DNA of 64,000 nucleotides from Nymphaea colorata (GCF_008831285.2 NC_045149.1:3773500-3837499), one strand, 5' to 3'. Shown: positions 48,530 to 62,226, counted from the first letter of the stretch. Program-made: numbers and translations. Notes: a model not told the origin generated them from the sequence alone.

Positions 48530-49599
48530 GCCCACGTGGCTCAGCTCTCAAGCCCGTCTTCATCTCCCACAGCAGTTGTCTTTTCTTGAGCAACTCAGCC
48601 CGGTAGGTCAACCTGTTTCAACAACTTTCAACTCAGTTGCTCCCTCTTAAGTCTGGCAGCTCTGCTCCTCTTAAATTCGCCACCTTTGCTCCCTATCAAA
48701 TTCAGCAGCTTTGCTGCTCCCTTTTAAGCTTCGCAGCAGCGTCTCTACAGCTCTACAGCTCGCCAGCTCTCAAACTTAACTCAGCAATTCCCTCTCTCGC
48801 GCTCTCTCTCTCTCTTGTACCAGCAATGAGAAGGAGAACAGTCAGCAGCCTTAAGGACCTCCTCCTTTTGCTGAATTTGCTAAGCTTGAACCCGATTCTT
48901 GGTTTCCAGCTTAAGATTTTATTGTTCTAGGCAGCGAGAACTAGACATAATCATTCTATTCCAACAAGAAGAAAATCTTTTCTACTGCCTACACTTTAAC
49001 TGCTTGAGCCTGGCCCTTTTCATTAAGGGTCTTTGTTTAGGATTTCCAACTAAGGAAACCAAGTCCAACCCTATTCACTTGAACAAGGTGGGTACTATAA
49101 AACCATCCTTGTTTCATTTTATTTTTTTCTATATTTTATGCATGGATGAATGAATGAGCCAACATGGGGTGGGTTTTTCCTATTTAATTCAAGGCTGAGA
49201 ATGATGTCCGACGGGGTTATCTATGTAAACTTTACATGTTAATGCATTCCAATGCATGCATCCAATCGAGTTTTGATAAAGAAACATACCTAAACCTGTT
49301 TTTCGTTTAAAAAAAAAAACAATGGCTTTCTCAATCGGCCCACCTATAGTCTAAAAAACCAAACTTTAAAAGTCCTATACTAAGGAGAAAATTAACGGTG
49401 AGATATCCCAAGAATAGGATGAGTGATGTGCGACTCGACTATGTGGTGCTTCTCTTTCTTGCCTTTATTTTTCTTTCAATTTCATGTTCTTGTTGTGATG
49501 AATGCAATGAATGAGAGAGAGAGAGAGAGAGAGAGGGAGAAAGAAGAGAGATGAATAAATGACATCTATATTTCAATGTTGTAATCCTACCTGGCAACC
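48530..49599 (+). repeat. Repeat B2, LTR/leader of the same family as B1
   Basis: Close match to 9478-10556. Here the sequence continues uninterrupted into D2 (CTGGCAACCTATCTATTTTT), which shows the original junction that the inversion broke at B1. Confidence 0.85.
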
Positions 49600-52500
49600 T
49601 ATCTATTTTTTCCGGTCAAGAATCGAACTCACTCAAACAATGAGTGTAGTCTACCTTACATGAGAACAAATTAATCATAATGAGCTTTTCTTTAATAAGC
49701 TATTATTTGGTCAAAATACATTTCTAAAATTTCAGAAATTTCTGCAGTTTTCAAAACTTTGTTCGCCAAATTTGATTGAAAATCAAAGCCTAATCTGACT
49801 TGATTAGCAGCCATTTCAATAAGAACTTTCTCTTATTCGAAAATAAGAGGAATCAACCTAACCGATAGTCAAAATCGTCAACTAAGAGAGGAAACCAGTT
49901 TTTCTTCTCTTTCTTCTATCTAAACTGGCCCATATGGCCATATGTCAATTCGAAAATTTTATTTTTTAAACGTCAAATTTGCTGCCCCAAAGTTGGAAAT
50001 GGCTGCTCCAAATCCGTCAGCCTATTGAAGGGCTGGACCCCTTCCAAATGAATTCCAAAAACATGTTTTAAAAGAGATCGGTTTATCGCTTCAAAATGTT
50101 TTCAAATCATCAAAAGAAACCTAGAATTTAGGTTTCAAGATTTTAAAACCATATTTTTTTCTGCTCGAAAGAAAGCCAAAAACAGCCGGCCAAAGGGCTC
50201 GACTCCTATTTTTTTCAACATTTCAATGTTTCAAAAATTCGATTTGGAGAAAGATCACTTTTATGCAATTTTACAGAAATAAATGATCATTTCTAACATA
50301 GAAATGAGCTGATGTTCAACCAAAAATAATATCAAAAGTTCAGCCACAAAAGACTGACGCTAGACCGTAAAACCAGCAAGCTAAAGCTCGCCTGAGCCGG
50401 CCGAATTTTCTATGATCATTATCGGCCTTCAATGACTTGATCCATAGGTAAAGTTTAAAAGTCTTTCAAACTCTTAAATTCATTACCTCAAGCCTCAGGG
50501 CCGATCAGTTTTAGATTCTCATTATTTAAGAAAAAAAGATGTTTAAAATCGAGGTGGAGATTTCATTGCTTTTCCAACCATCATCGTGGTGTCATTAGTT
50601 GTCACCACAAAAGAAAAAAAACTATGATTTTTCAGGGCATTGTGATTTTACCCATTTTTAATGGGTATCTGCACTGCAAAATCGGTGCCATTTACTGGAT
50701 AGAGATTTTTCCTCTCGTAGTGATAAATTTTGCATTTTTCGTTAGTTTCACATTACGTTAGAAAGTTTTAACCATATTTTCAAAGTTCAAATATATTTAA
50801 AATTGAACTAGTTTCCAAAAAAAAAGAGATGATGTCTGAATTGGGATTTGTGATTTCAAAAAATAGAAGTTTATAAAATTCTTAAACCAAGATTTTAAAG
50901 TTCGGTTTTGTTTTAGATTATCCAACTCTTCAAAAAAAAAAAATTCTAGATATGTTCTTTTTTTGTAAATGTCGGTGTATTGTTTACTTGACTCCATAAA
51001 CCATCCCCTCACTAAGTTTTCAAAATCGTCCTATCTTAAAATGAAAAATTTTCAAAAACACTCACTTATTTTAAGCAGCTCTTTGGAAAACTAACCGGCG
51101 TAACAAGAAGACTTACCAGGTGTTACACCAGTTTGGTGCTTCCCCTGCGGTGGCTGGCGGTCTCGCCGAGCCCCGACAGAGGTGGTCGGATACGGTCATG
51201 GGTTCCGTGAAACCCTGAGACTGAGAGGAGAGAAGAAGAAGGGAGAGGAGAGAGAAAAGTGAGAGGAAAAGAGAAACCCGTGTGAGGTGAGCTGCTTTAT
51301 ACCTTTATAAAGATTTTCAAACTTTCCCAATATTTTTTATTCCATTTTCTGAAATGCTGCTGCAACTTCAAAACATTCTTTCTGTCTCGCTTTTTTCAGA
51401 ATAAAATGGGGAAAGAATCTCGCGGCCATGTCCATGCCCTGACAATTTTATAAACCTATACGTTTTAAATTTTGAAAGAAGGGTTTTAAAAAGTTTATGT
51501 TTTGTCTGGTTTTGATTTTTAACTTTAGAAAATTTTCAAAAAAAAAGTTTCCGGACCAGTTTTTGGTAAAACTCTGATTTTTACATCTTCTAATCTAACC
51601 CAGTCCTACCGACCGAATTTCATTTAAGCTTTAATTGAAAAGCCGGAATTTTTAGTTAAGAAAGTTTATGACTAGACATTCATGTTTAACTTAGAATATT
51701 AAGAAAATTAATCATATGTTTATTTAAATTTAAAGAGATAATCCTAGACCCCTATTGGTTAAGTAAGTTGAATTAGATTTGGATCTTGGTTGGTTGTCAT
51801 ACTCATTCTGAAAAATATATTTTAACTATTGTAAAAATATATTTGGATCAGAGACAACTTATTTTAAAGTATATTTTACTTGTTATAAACTTGTTTGGAT
51901 TTGGATCCACCTTGTTTCAAAATGAAGATATTTTCATAATATATTCAGATTTGGATTCAACTTGTTTATAGTTGACCTATATTAGTTATGCAAACATATT
52001 TGACTCTAGATATAAGATTAATGACTTCAAATAAATGAATCTTTGAAAATAATTAAACACACTAATAGTACTCATCGGTATGGATCTTATAGTGTCTTCC
52101 TTGGATCTAACACATGATTACATATGGATATGAGTTTACTTTGTTTCACAAGCGTTCATTTACATTCTAATCGTTGTTAATGTTTGATAATTTAGAATTG
52201 ATTTATTAAACATGTATCCTTATGCATGTTGATGATTTCATATATATCTAGTGTTGGATCATCTTTAGCTTGAGATATACATGTCATATGTGTTTGTATT
52301 TGAGCTCTTGCGAAGTTATGGATCTGCTTGAGTTGATATGTTGAGATCCAGATTTTTGTACCTAGAAATTGCATGTGATTGTGTATATATGATTGAAATT
52401 GATCCTTATAGTCAGGAACTGGTATTATGGCATTTATTATAATTCTCCAACACCGGGAATATGCCTAAGTATTTGAACCAAAGAATAAATGCTCATAATA

Positions 52501-55325
52501 ATTAATGCATATCTGGCTTGACCTTAAATGGTTTGAGCCAGGGTGGTACAATCTCTCAGGGCATGAGAAAGGAGGTGAGAGTTTACCTTCTGCGCGGGTG
52601 AGGCTGACTAGGGCCAAGGCTCAGTCACCTAGGTTTTTGGTTGTTTGTTTTTTGTCTCTACTATATGTTATTTGGGCATGCCTGTTTAGGGGTGACCCGT
52701 TTCCCACCATGAGATTTGGAGAACATCCCTCCAACTTGCCATTTCAAGGGCCCATTGGAGTAAGACAGTAGTCGATTTGTAAGTCTAGTACTAGCACATG
52801 AGTTGTTTACGTTGTTGATGTTTTGGTTGTTCCCTTGAGCACTGTATAAAAGAAAATGTTGTGTGAATAAACCAATGTCAGTTGGGTTGCCACCCGCATA
52901 GTGCCTACGGTTATAGACAAGAGAAATTTAACATAATTGCAAGCATGTTGACACATAATTAATATCACATGCCTTTTATGCATAAAAATTCATGATTATG
53001 TCATTGTAAATGCTTGTTACGATTAAACCCTTTATTGCCTGTGTGCATTAGAGTTCTTGATTTCATGTGATAATAAGATAAACTGCATGTTGGATTGCTA
53101 ATCATGTATGTTAGAATAGATAGCAGTTACACATGATCGATGTTATACCACTTTACATTTGTCATGAACTTATGATATTGATTGCCTTAGTTTTATGAAC
53201 TTGAATGAGTTGAATCATTGAATGTCATTTTGTGCTGAAATAAACAAGGATGGACGACATACTGAGAACTTTCCACGTTCTCATCCCTATTTATTACTAT
53301 TCAGGCAATTCAGAATAGAGAAGGTGGTGATGAGGTTGCTACAATTTGCGATGATCTGGTGATGCCCAACCAATCTATATCACGTTTTGAATTGGGTGAT
53401 TTAGAAATTTTTGAATGACTTTCGTACTTTCTATTTTTGTGAAAGATCCATTTGATGGGTTAATTTAAATTATTATTTAATGTTGACAGTTTAAAGTTAG
53501 TTAGTAACTATGCCTAATGATATTAGAAATTGGAGGTTTGAAAAGATTTTCTGACATGCTTTAATTTTAATTTAAAATGTTTTGAAACAAAAATGACCCC
53601 AAAAGGTAGGGTCGTTATAGGCAAATCCTTTTTTCTCAAAATCTCGTTGTAGCTCTCCGTTTGCAGGACGGGTACAAACATACATTCATGAGAGTATCAG
53701 CCCTTGTGCAGTCCCTACCCTACCCGTACGTAAGAAGGATGGGTCTACGCACGTGTAGATAGTCAGACTATAAATCGCATCATAGTCAAGTCATGCTCTG
53801 TATGTTGTCTAATGCTTGAGTCTTTTCAAAAATTAATCTCAAAATTTTCTGTAAAATCATGCTACCATGTGAGCAGGCTGCTATGGCATTACTATTCATC
53901 AAAGGGATAGAACAATTATAGACGACCATGAGATGGAAGAATGATTGAATTATTGAAAAAAGATCATTATAGAATTATTGAAGAAACATAACTAAAGCTC
54001 TTATTCGAACGATGGTAAATTAGCTTTCTGAATTCAACAATAAGAAGGAGCACTTTCTCTTAAAAGCTGCTTTTTTCTTTTGGGGGGTCCTCCATTCTTG
54101 ATTTTGAAAAAGTTGGACAGATTTTCCACTTCCATTTGAAACTCGATTTTTCCCAATTCAAGTTCCTGAAAGGCTTAATTTGATCAGTCCACCGAGCACT
54201 CGTGAGATCAGGATACCATTTGCAATGAGGTTAATTAATCTTTTGATGATTTTTCCACTGTACAATGAAAATTGATCAAGAGAATGATAAAACATATGAG
54301 TGAAGAACGGTTCTACCGTCAGTCTGATGATCAGGAGATTGGAGATGGTGCACCTGTGAAGGGTTCTAACGCCTTGGAGGGTTCTGTTTCGGGGGCCCGT
54401 TGCAATGATTATAGGATCACAGAATTTTTTATATTCAGAATAACATCAACATGAATTAATTCTACAATTCTACCTCGTGCCTTTGAACTACTAACATCAG
54501 CACATGCATCGCATGTGGGCAATGTGTGAGAGAGAGAGCCATGTACATATGATGTTTAATTTCTTCGATCTACTGGGACAGGCTGCATACCAGCAGCTTC
54601 ATCTCTTAACTCTTGAAACAGCACAGATGATAAGTACCTCTCCCCAAAGTTTGGATGTACAGTCTGAAATGGCATCAGAACAAAACTTCTTCAATCTTCT
54701 CACTTTTCTCATTCACACACATGCACGCACACAAGATTTGGATTTGACATATGAGGCTATCACACGATCAACACGATTTAAAAATCTTAACTTCTTATCT
54801 TCTCAATTTTACAACCTAGTCCTTGCAATTGATTCTTGAATGAGCAAGATCTAAACAATCGCAAAATATTTATTTGCCCATTTTTTTATTGGTAAATTTT
54901 TAATTTTTAAAAAACAAGGTTCGGATCCTTCAATAAAAATTTTCTAGATTGATTTCGGTTCCGATTTTCTGATCCATATGGGGTCTACAAGCTAACCCCT
55001 ATTGCAGGGTCATAAAAAAGGATGCAGATTTAAAAAAAACACCATGCATGGCGTCTGCTAGGGCTACGCGAGTCCTGATCAGTCTTCTGCGGAACAAGCA
55101 TGGCGTCTGCAGTGCTAGGTGTCATCCTCTGTCTCATTAATGGTTTCCGTTATTGCCATGAAAATGAAAGGCTTCATTGCTCTGTGGATCATTTAATTTA
55201 GTGGCTGGCAGCGAGACTTTTGATTTTAGTTCTCTGCTGCCGGTACACCTCAGGCTATCTCTCTCTTTTTCACCGACTCACTCTTTCTCTTGTGACATCA
55301 GTTTGATTGTTGAAAGAGTTTGCTT

Positions 55326-55333
55326 GTTTAAAC
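55326..55333. repeat. Left 8-bp target site duplication of the hAT element
   Basis: GTTTAAAC, identical to 58635-58642 and to the single copy at 16928-16935. Confidence 0.97.
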
Positions 55334-55683
55334 CATTGTCACAAAAGACGTGGACGGGTATAATACGGCGATGAAAAAAACGGGTATAATACAGCGAAGC
55401 CGAAAATCTCGGGAATAAAACGGGAAAAAGATGGCAAATTTTTAAAAAATAAATAAATAATCCTGATAATTATATAAAAAGAAAGTAAGTGAGAAATTAA
55501 AAGAAACATTGAAAAATGACTAGATAAGCAACACATTAAAATTAGATAATGAAATGACAAATACATAACTAACAAAAGTTTTTTGCCTTCATGGCTTTAC
55601 AACACAAATGAAGTCATTTCAGTTGGAAAGTGAAAAAAACATGTCCTAATCGTCTTCCCAAGAAGTGGAGTCATCTTCTTCAT

Positions 55684-57792
55684 TTATTGTACGCCTTGAA
55701 CTTGAAGCTCTTTGTCTTTCACTTTCATCAATATTTTCCTCTTCTGAATCTGAAGACAAGTTCGCTGTCTCATCTCAGTATTTAAATTTTCTTCTTCAGC
55801 AAATGGGTTCACATGTTCAATGTAGATAGCTTTTTCATTGGTCTTCTTCAATTCTGGAGCCATGCTTTGCAAACGCATATTCATTCTAATGAAGACCAAA
55901 TTTGTTAATCTTGATGGTGCAAGATTGTTTCTTTTCTTCGTGTTAGTAGCATCAAATGCACTCCAATTTCTTTCACAGGCTGATGCGCTGCATGGTTGAC
56001 TTAAAATTTTGATTGCTACACTTTGAAGCACAGGAACAGAAGAACCGAACATCTCCCACCAAACCCCTATTATAATTAGAAAGCAAAACAAAATTTAAAA
56101 GAAGAAGGGCACAACCAATAATGAATGTTGATTGCATAATAGAAAAACTAGTAAAATGAGACACTTACGTGGATGTGCAGTATGAATAATTGTCATGGCT
56201 AATCCCTCGCGAAACAATGTAGGATCCTTGTTATGGTATGTGACCAACTCATTAGCTATTTCAGAAAAGTTTTCAAGAGGAACAAGTTTTTTTGTCACTA
56301 TATCCAAACCCTCACGAACTTCTTCATCCATTGTGACCATTTTTTTCCAAAATAAAAGAGGATTTAAAAAAGCAGCTGCAGCATGTACTGGATTGTGCAA
56401 GTTACGAGCCCATCTCCTATCAATGATTTTCCAATATGGCATATATTTTTCCTTCATATCCTTACTTGCAGCCTTTATAGCTTCTTTAGCTCTGTCAAGT
56501 GCCTCATATAAATATCCCATAGTGGATCCTTCTCCATCTACCATTTTCAATACTTTCACTAATGGTTCCACAAACATGATTATTTCTTTTCCCATATTCC
56601 AAAAATCTTCATTTTGAATAAGATGTGTAATATCTCTTGCATGATCTTTTTCCACTTCTTCGACAAGTCTCCAATCATTTGAGGCAACCATGAACCTCAA
56701 ATTTTCTTCTTGTTTTAAAATAGAATGTAAACAAATGAAATGAGAAGCAAACCTTGTTGCACCCGGCCTTTTCAACTCAGCTCCCTTTGTGTAAGTTCTC
56801 ATTACATCTAAAGCTTGCTGCTTATTGTATATGAATTTAACAATTTGTCTAGCTTTTGTCTTGATAGATGCTACATTTTCCAAAGTATCAATATCTTCAA
56901 GCATTAAATCAATGCAATGAGCAGCACATGATGTAGTAAAAATATTTGAATACCTTTCTTCAAGGATAAGTTTTGCCTTTCTGTAATTGCTTCCATTGTC
57001 TGTCACAATCTGTATAACATTTTTTGGCCCTATTTCTTCAATAGCTGAAGATAAAAATTCAGTTATAAGTTCTGCATTCTTAGGAACCTTTTCTACATGT
57101 TTTGCTTTCCAAAATATTGTACCTATTGGACAACTTACCAACAAATTTATGTATGATCTGCTTCTAATTGTATCCTTCCAAATATCTGACATAATAGTAC
57201 ACCCATAATGTTCCCATGTAGATTTCATTTCTTCAATATATACATCAACCTCTTTCCTTGCATCATCTAGTAGTCTTTTTCTCGCTGTTTCACTACTTGG
57301 TGGAAAGTATCCTGGGCCATGCTGTGAAACAGCAACAACAAAATTCTTGAAATCATTCGATCGGAGTAAGTTGAATGGCAAATTGTTCATAACCATAGCT
57401 TTAAAGAGGAGCCTATCAATATTATCCTTTTCTTGTTTCCTGAACATGTTTGAAATTGTCTGAAGTTGTCCTCCTTCTTTAGTCAATGAGTTTGAAGTTG
57501 AACCGGAAGAACCTAAATGTGGTCCACTTGCACTTGAACTTATTCGGTAGCTTGACATTTTTCCCTTTTTTGTAGGCTTCTCGTTCATACCTTCAAAAGC
57601 TTTTAGTGCCATTTGTTTGACATTGTCTGGCACTTGATGACATATAGCAACATCATGAAATAAAAGACCAGCTAAATGATACTTAAACCGAGTGATTCCT
57701 CCTGTATATTGTTCTCCACAAAAATTGCAAGCCAATTTTCCATCTTCTTTTAATTGTGCATGTCGCCAGAATATGTCCTTGCCTTTAGGCAT
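55684..57792 (-). CDS. hAT transposase (BED finger, DUF659, hATC), two exons
   Basis: Exon 1 is 57792-56169 and exon 2 is 56066-55684. The 102-bp intron has a GTAAGT donor and a TTATAATAG acceptor, and the join is in phase, predicting 668 residues. The start at 57792 (MPKGKDIFWRH) is preferred over an in-frame ATG at 57864 because BED-type hAT proteins start just before the finger. Zinc ligands: C22, C25, H39 and H46 or C51. DUF659 spans about 165-330, with SDIWKD (D203), IVTDNGSN (D265) and CAAHC (about 289). hATC in exon 2 has SACERNWSAFD (E573) and TKKRNNL. D203, D265 and E573 match the expected catalytic triad. The last 50 residues may be phase-shifted: another frame gives a Ser/Glu-rich tail ending at 55646. 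It binds the element ends and cuts and pastes in the nucleus. Confidence 0.93.
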
Positions 57793-58049
57793 GATTAAAA
57801 TTAAAAATTTATCACCACCACCTAAACCATTCAACAAATTAAAAGACAGTGAAAAACGCTTCATCTAACAAGTTTTAGAAACAAACAGAAGACGAGATGG
57901 AGACGAAGGCATGCATTGAATTGAATCATTGATGCATACGACAACAAGAAAAAAGAAAAATCGAACAGCACATGTATACTATAGTGACGTTGTAAAAAAA
58001 CGAAATGGAAACTTGGAAAGACTAAAGAGAACCTGTCACCGCTCGAATG

Positions 58050-58330
58050 AAAAAGAGATGGAGATTGGAGACGAAGGAAGTTGAATCTCGAATGCCCTCC
58101 TCTTCAGCCGGATGAAAACGAGAAGATGATGAAAACGAGAAGAAGACGATCAGACGAAACCAGCCGAATCTTGAATGCCCTTCTCTTCAGCCGATTGAGA
58201 GGTGAGGTCGAGGAACGAACGAAGGAAGAAGTTCTCACCTCACTCGAAGAAGCCTGCCCTGTTACGCCTCTGTCTCGAAGACAAGATAGACTCGAACGTT
58301 CGAAGCTGAAGGCCCTCAACAAATTTTCGA
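58050..58330 (-). promoter_or_regulatory. Probable 5' leader/promoter side of the hAT transposase
   Basis: The region between the transposase start and the right inverted repeat holds a direct repeat (GAATCTCGAATGCCCTCCTC at 58084 and GAATCTTGAATGCCCTTCTC at 58165). It is GA/CT-rich and open on both strands, but no domain is seen. A leader or first untranslated exon is the simplest reading. Confidence 0.35.
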
Positions 58331-58634
58331 TTTCAAGTTAACCCTAAGCCCTCTTTTCTTATGTTAAAATACTTTTTTGCCACTAAAAGGTTGAACAAGT
58401 TTAAAGAAAAGCCAACGTCTTAAAAAATATTACAAGCTATGCCATTTTGCACTCGCACGTTAAAAGAAAATGCAAAAAATCGTTTTATGCACGTTTTATA
58501 CGCGTTTTATACGCGTTTTTTAAATTTTGCCGTTTTTTTCAAAAAAACGCGTCTTTTTGCCGTTTTTTCGTCTGAAACTTTTTTGACGTTAAATAAGCGT
58601 TTTTTTTAATACAACGCCATTTTTTGTGACAATG

Positions 58635-58642
58635 GTTTAAAC
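58635..58642. repeat. Right 8-bp target site duplication of the hAT element
   Basis: GTTTAAAC, identical to 55326-55333. The octamer is its own reverse complement. Confidence 0.97.
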
Positions 58643-60023
58643 TGTTCCCCAACCCTGTTAGCATTTCTTGTGTTGAACCCCCTTGTTTTTATGGTTATAC
58701 CATAGAATTTGTTCTCATTTTTGTGCAGCTTTGTGAGGTTGTTTGCTCATTTAACTTACAATACTAAAAATAATATCTCGGTATTCCATGACAATCATAC
58801 CCTAGTTTGTATCACAAGCAAACCAATAGTAAGTTTTTCTTCTGACTTGAGGTAACAAGCTTTGCCTTGGTGTTGTAAACGAGTTAAACTAGTTGACATA
58901 AACAAGCTCAAAAAAACAAGTTAGGACATAAACAAGAGTTAAGGGAGTCAAGCTCGAGCTTGAGCTCTAGCTTGTGTTAGGGAGCTCGGCTCAAGTTTGA
59001 GCTGGAGCTGGGCAAGCTTAGGCTCAACTCTCCTCGTGTGCAGCCCTAGTTCCCCCATATGTAGATTAGATAATGCTTCCTTCTACATGCGGCAACAGGC
59101 ATATTTGATTTATGTGCAATGGAGAGAAGCTCTCTCTCTCTCTCTCTCTCCCCCCCCCTGTTAAACCACTAGTCAAGGTTGAGGGTTTCAAATTAAAAAA
59201 AAAAAAAAAATCACCAAGGTGCTCACTCACCAGCTCTCTTGGGTGCTCCTGCCAACAGCTCCTTAATTGGATCTAAGGTTCAAACACAAAATTCAGCTTG
59301 TGGCGGCAGATAAGGATGTCAATAGATCAGGTTAGTATTCTTCTTTACAATGAATAAGATGGCCAAAGACCACCACAACAATAACTTTTTCAGTCAACCT
59401 TAATTTGAATTCCAAGTTGCCGATTGCTTGCTTGAAGTTTTTTGACATAAAAGGAGATAAAAAGTTCAATGATAAGATAAAAAGTTCAATGGTAGCTTGG
59501 GTGAATGTCTCACATGAACAGGTGTCTACTTCTCAAATCTTATATAAAGTACGATAATTTTAATATGTGTATAATTATTAAGTAATTAAATTAACACATA
59601 ACTTTTTGTTAAAAAATTAAGCAGAATTATGCTATGATGAAACTAATAGTTTAATGGATCCTTAGGGGTGTGGCAAAGCATGCATTTTTAAAGACAAATT
59701 CATAAAGGGTCATCCTTGTTACCCATTTCCTAAAAATTTCTGCGTCTACAAGCGAGGACTTCCTTTCTATTTTAATTTCCTCAAGATAGCATGATGGAGT
59801 GAATGGTGATTTATTTGAGGACTTCAGTAATTTGAGCCACCTTTTTTGAAAAATAATAGAAAATGAGTCCTCTTGTACTTAATTTAATGATTAATGGGAA
59901 GGGGTTGAGATGTTTAAGATTTTTTTTGTTCATGAAAGGTAGGGCGTGGAAGATTTAAATCAATTTCCATGACCAGTCTCATATTTCATCTATTTACAGA
60001 GAACCACCAAATGTTTTGATTGA

Positions 60024-60129
60024 ATAAAAATATTTAGCACCAACACCCGTGCTCGACTCAATTTCTCCCAACCCTTCGTTCGTGACCCCTTGTATCATCT
60101 TAAAAAAACTTGAAACAATTAAAAATAAT

Positions 60130-60185
<56 letters not shown>

Positions 60186-60723
60186 CTTGCCGCACCCTAC
60201 ACGTATGAAAGTTCTGATTTCCCGATTGAATCAATAAGCATGAATTTCAAATGACCATTTATAACAAAGGATGCAGGATGATAGGGCTAGTAAATGCCTA
60301 CAACTTCCTATGGACAAGGTCTAGCACAAGGTATTTGTCTACATTAGCTGTCAGTTTTTCAGGTTGAGCAAATTGATTACTGGACCTTGTAGGGATAACA
60401 CAAACGAACATTGTTCAACTCACTAGATGTTAGAGTATTCAGCTTACACTTCATATAAGTTAAGGCTAGCGTGAATCCAATATCGAGAAGTATTCTGAAG
60501 CCAAAAAGAGCTCCTACTGATATCCAATAAAAGTAACCAGGGAAATCAAGTCCTCTGCTCATCAAAACTTGATGCCCCACACTGGTATTTCCAGAAGAAA
60601 TCTGTGAGGAAGCAAAATTAGAATAGTGGTTATAAGAGGTGGGCTTCATCACCTCTTACATGCTCAAGGATAATATTGTGCACATTATTACCAAATCAAA
60701 AGTGTGATTCTTTTGGTAGCTCT
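60024..60723. other. Unique spacer between D2 and C2 with a (GT)n tract
   Basis: Not repeated elsewhere in the window. It carries AT then GT repeats from 60130 to about 60184. An open minus-strand stretch at 60377-60652 shows no recognisable motif. Confidence 0.5.
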
Positions 60724-61699
60724 ACCTATTAGGGAAAAATTGTATCCAAATCCAGGAATATGTAATCTTAATCCAAGAATTTGGACTTGCGTTTATGATA
60801 GATTTTGGTTCTAGGTTGAAATTTGGGAGATAATATGAAGATTCAAAGTAGTTTTATATGATACTAATATTAAAATTCATGATCAAAACTTGAAGATCTA
60901 AAGAACAAAAAATTTTGATCTTGTATCTATGGTTTGATCTTCTAAAATCCAAATTCAGATAAAATAAATCCAAATTTGATTATCAACATGATTTAAAATC
61001 CTTGAATCGTATCCAATTCATGAGCACTGGTATAGGGTTTATGATCCATTACTCAATGTTCAAAATTCATAATTCGAGATCCAAGAACCAAATCCAAGGT
61101 TCAGGATCCAAATGGTGTTCCTTGAGATCCTAATCCAAATGTGCTTTACTTAGGTTTAATATCATGATTTAGATCAATCTGGGTTTATAATGGAGATCCA
61201 ATGCTTCTAAATCAAGATTGAAGATCAGAATTGTTAAGAGGACTAGGATTAGGGGGCTAGAACCTACTCAAACCAAGTCTAGTTTTGGGGTAACCTAACT
61301 TGGAGTGGTCAAACTGTAAGATTTATAATTTGGATTTCATGTTGATTTCATGTTGATTTCTTACAGAATTAGGTCTTGTAGAGGTTGGCTAGGTCTGAAC
61401 TCTAGGGTTTGGTTTTTTGAGTAGTGGGCTCTAAGACCAATTCGAGTGAGGTCTTAGAAAGTTGATCTAGGGTTAGACTCCACATCTACATGATCAAGGG
61501 TTTTTGAAATCTTTTGAAGAAGTTGATTTTGAAATTATTTGAAGAAAACTTGATTTTGAAAGTTATGTTGCGTGAGGATTGGATTGAGTCAAGATGTTCC
61601 CATGCTAGGGATAATACCTCAAGGCATGCTACTGGGCTGACCCAATCCAGTTTTCTTATATTCTCCAATGATGATCTACCGAAGCCTCATCAATTACAC

Positions 61700-62041
61700 A
61701 ACAATCCACTTTATATTGTGGCAAGGGCTTGCTGTATGAATGTCATGTACATTCCAATAGTTGGAGGAAGCTGCCTCAATATTTACTCAGAGAGATGACT
61801 GCCAACGCCCTGAGATAAAAGTTGAGCACTATACCACCAACGGTATGACAATATATGGATTTGACCAAAGCAGAAGGGCAACGAAATGATGGATTTACTA
61901 GATTTGCACATCAATGTCACCGTTCACTCAGTCATATTCTATGTGGTGGACGTGCCAGCATCTTATAATCTTCTACTTGGATGGCCATGGATTCAAGAAG
62001 CCAATGTTGTACCATCCACCTTACATCAATGTGTGAAATAG
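61700..62041 (+). pseudogene. Ty3/gypsy aspartic protease remnant, C2
   Basis: Same motifs as in C1, with VLID-GS again read as PIVGGS, so the active-site Asp to Gly change predates the duplication. It ends PSTLHQCVK then TAG, keeping the canonical Leu that C1 has changed to Ile. Confidence 0.8.
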
Positions 62042-62137
62042 AGTCATGGAGGTACCATTAACAAAAGATTCCCACAGCCCATGATCCATCATCCCTTGTA
62101 TCAGGGGATTTGTAGAATTAACGAGAGATCTCATTTG

Positions 62138-62226
62138 ATGATTAAAATGGGCTATAAACCTTGCAATGGCTTGGGCGTCAGCAAGGATGTAATGATAGAG
62201 CCTATCACCAGTAGTGCTGGTGCTGG
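62138..62226 (+). pseudogene. Retroelement G-patch remnant, C2
   Basis: MIKMGYKPCNGLGV--D-MIEPI, then runs into the LTR start at 62227 without a stop. Confidence 0.6.

Larger units (their letters stand above)
55334..58634 (-). mobile_element. Complete hAT DNA transposon, 3301 bp
   Basis: Ends are exact inverted repeats of 13 bp (CATTGTCACAAAA at 55334 and its complement ending 58634), flanked by 8-bp duplications GTTTAAAC. The paralogous D1 preserves the empty site. Subterminal repeats are present: ACGGGTATAATAC twice near 55354 and 55380, and CGTTTTATACGCG-type words near 58490-58515. The transposase is on the minus strand with one intron. Length, 8-bp duplication, short inverted repeats and BED/DUF659/hATC domains all fit the hAT superfamily. 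No stop or frameshift breaks the conserved domains, so it may be recent and autonomous. Confidence 0.96.
49600..60023 (+). repeat. Repeat D2, holding the hAT element
   Basis: Reverse-complement match to D1 with two large differences: 50594-51841 (about 1.25 kb, no match in D1) and the hAT element. The 1.25-kb piece lacks target duplications or TG/CA ends. It has a higher-GC core near 51110-51300 (TGTTACACCAGTTTGGTGC through GGTTCCGTGAAACCC), and may be DNA lost from D1 rather than inserted in D2. Confidence 0.9.

Noticed and set aside
49610-49670. Possible tRNA-derived (SINE-like) B box: minus strand reads GAGTTCGATTC
   Set aside because: Only one box matches. No convincing A box, acceptor stem or anticodon arm can be folded around it, and it is an ordinary part of the LTR family downstream region.
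56195-57208. Plus-strand frames opposite the hAT transposase
   Set aside because: They are antisense shadows of the well-supported transposase exon.
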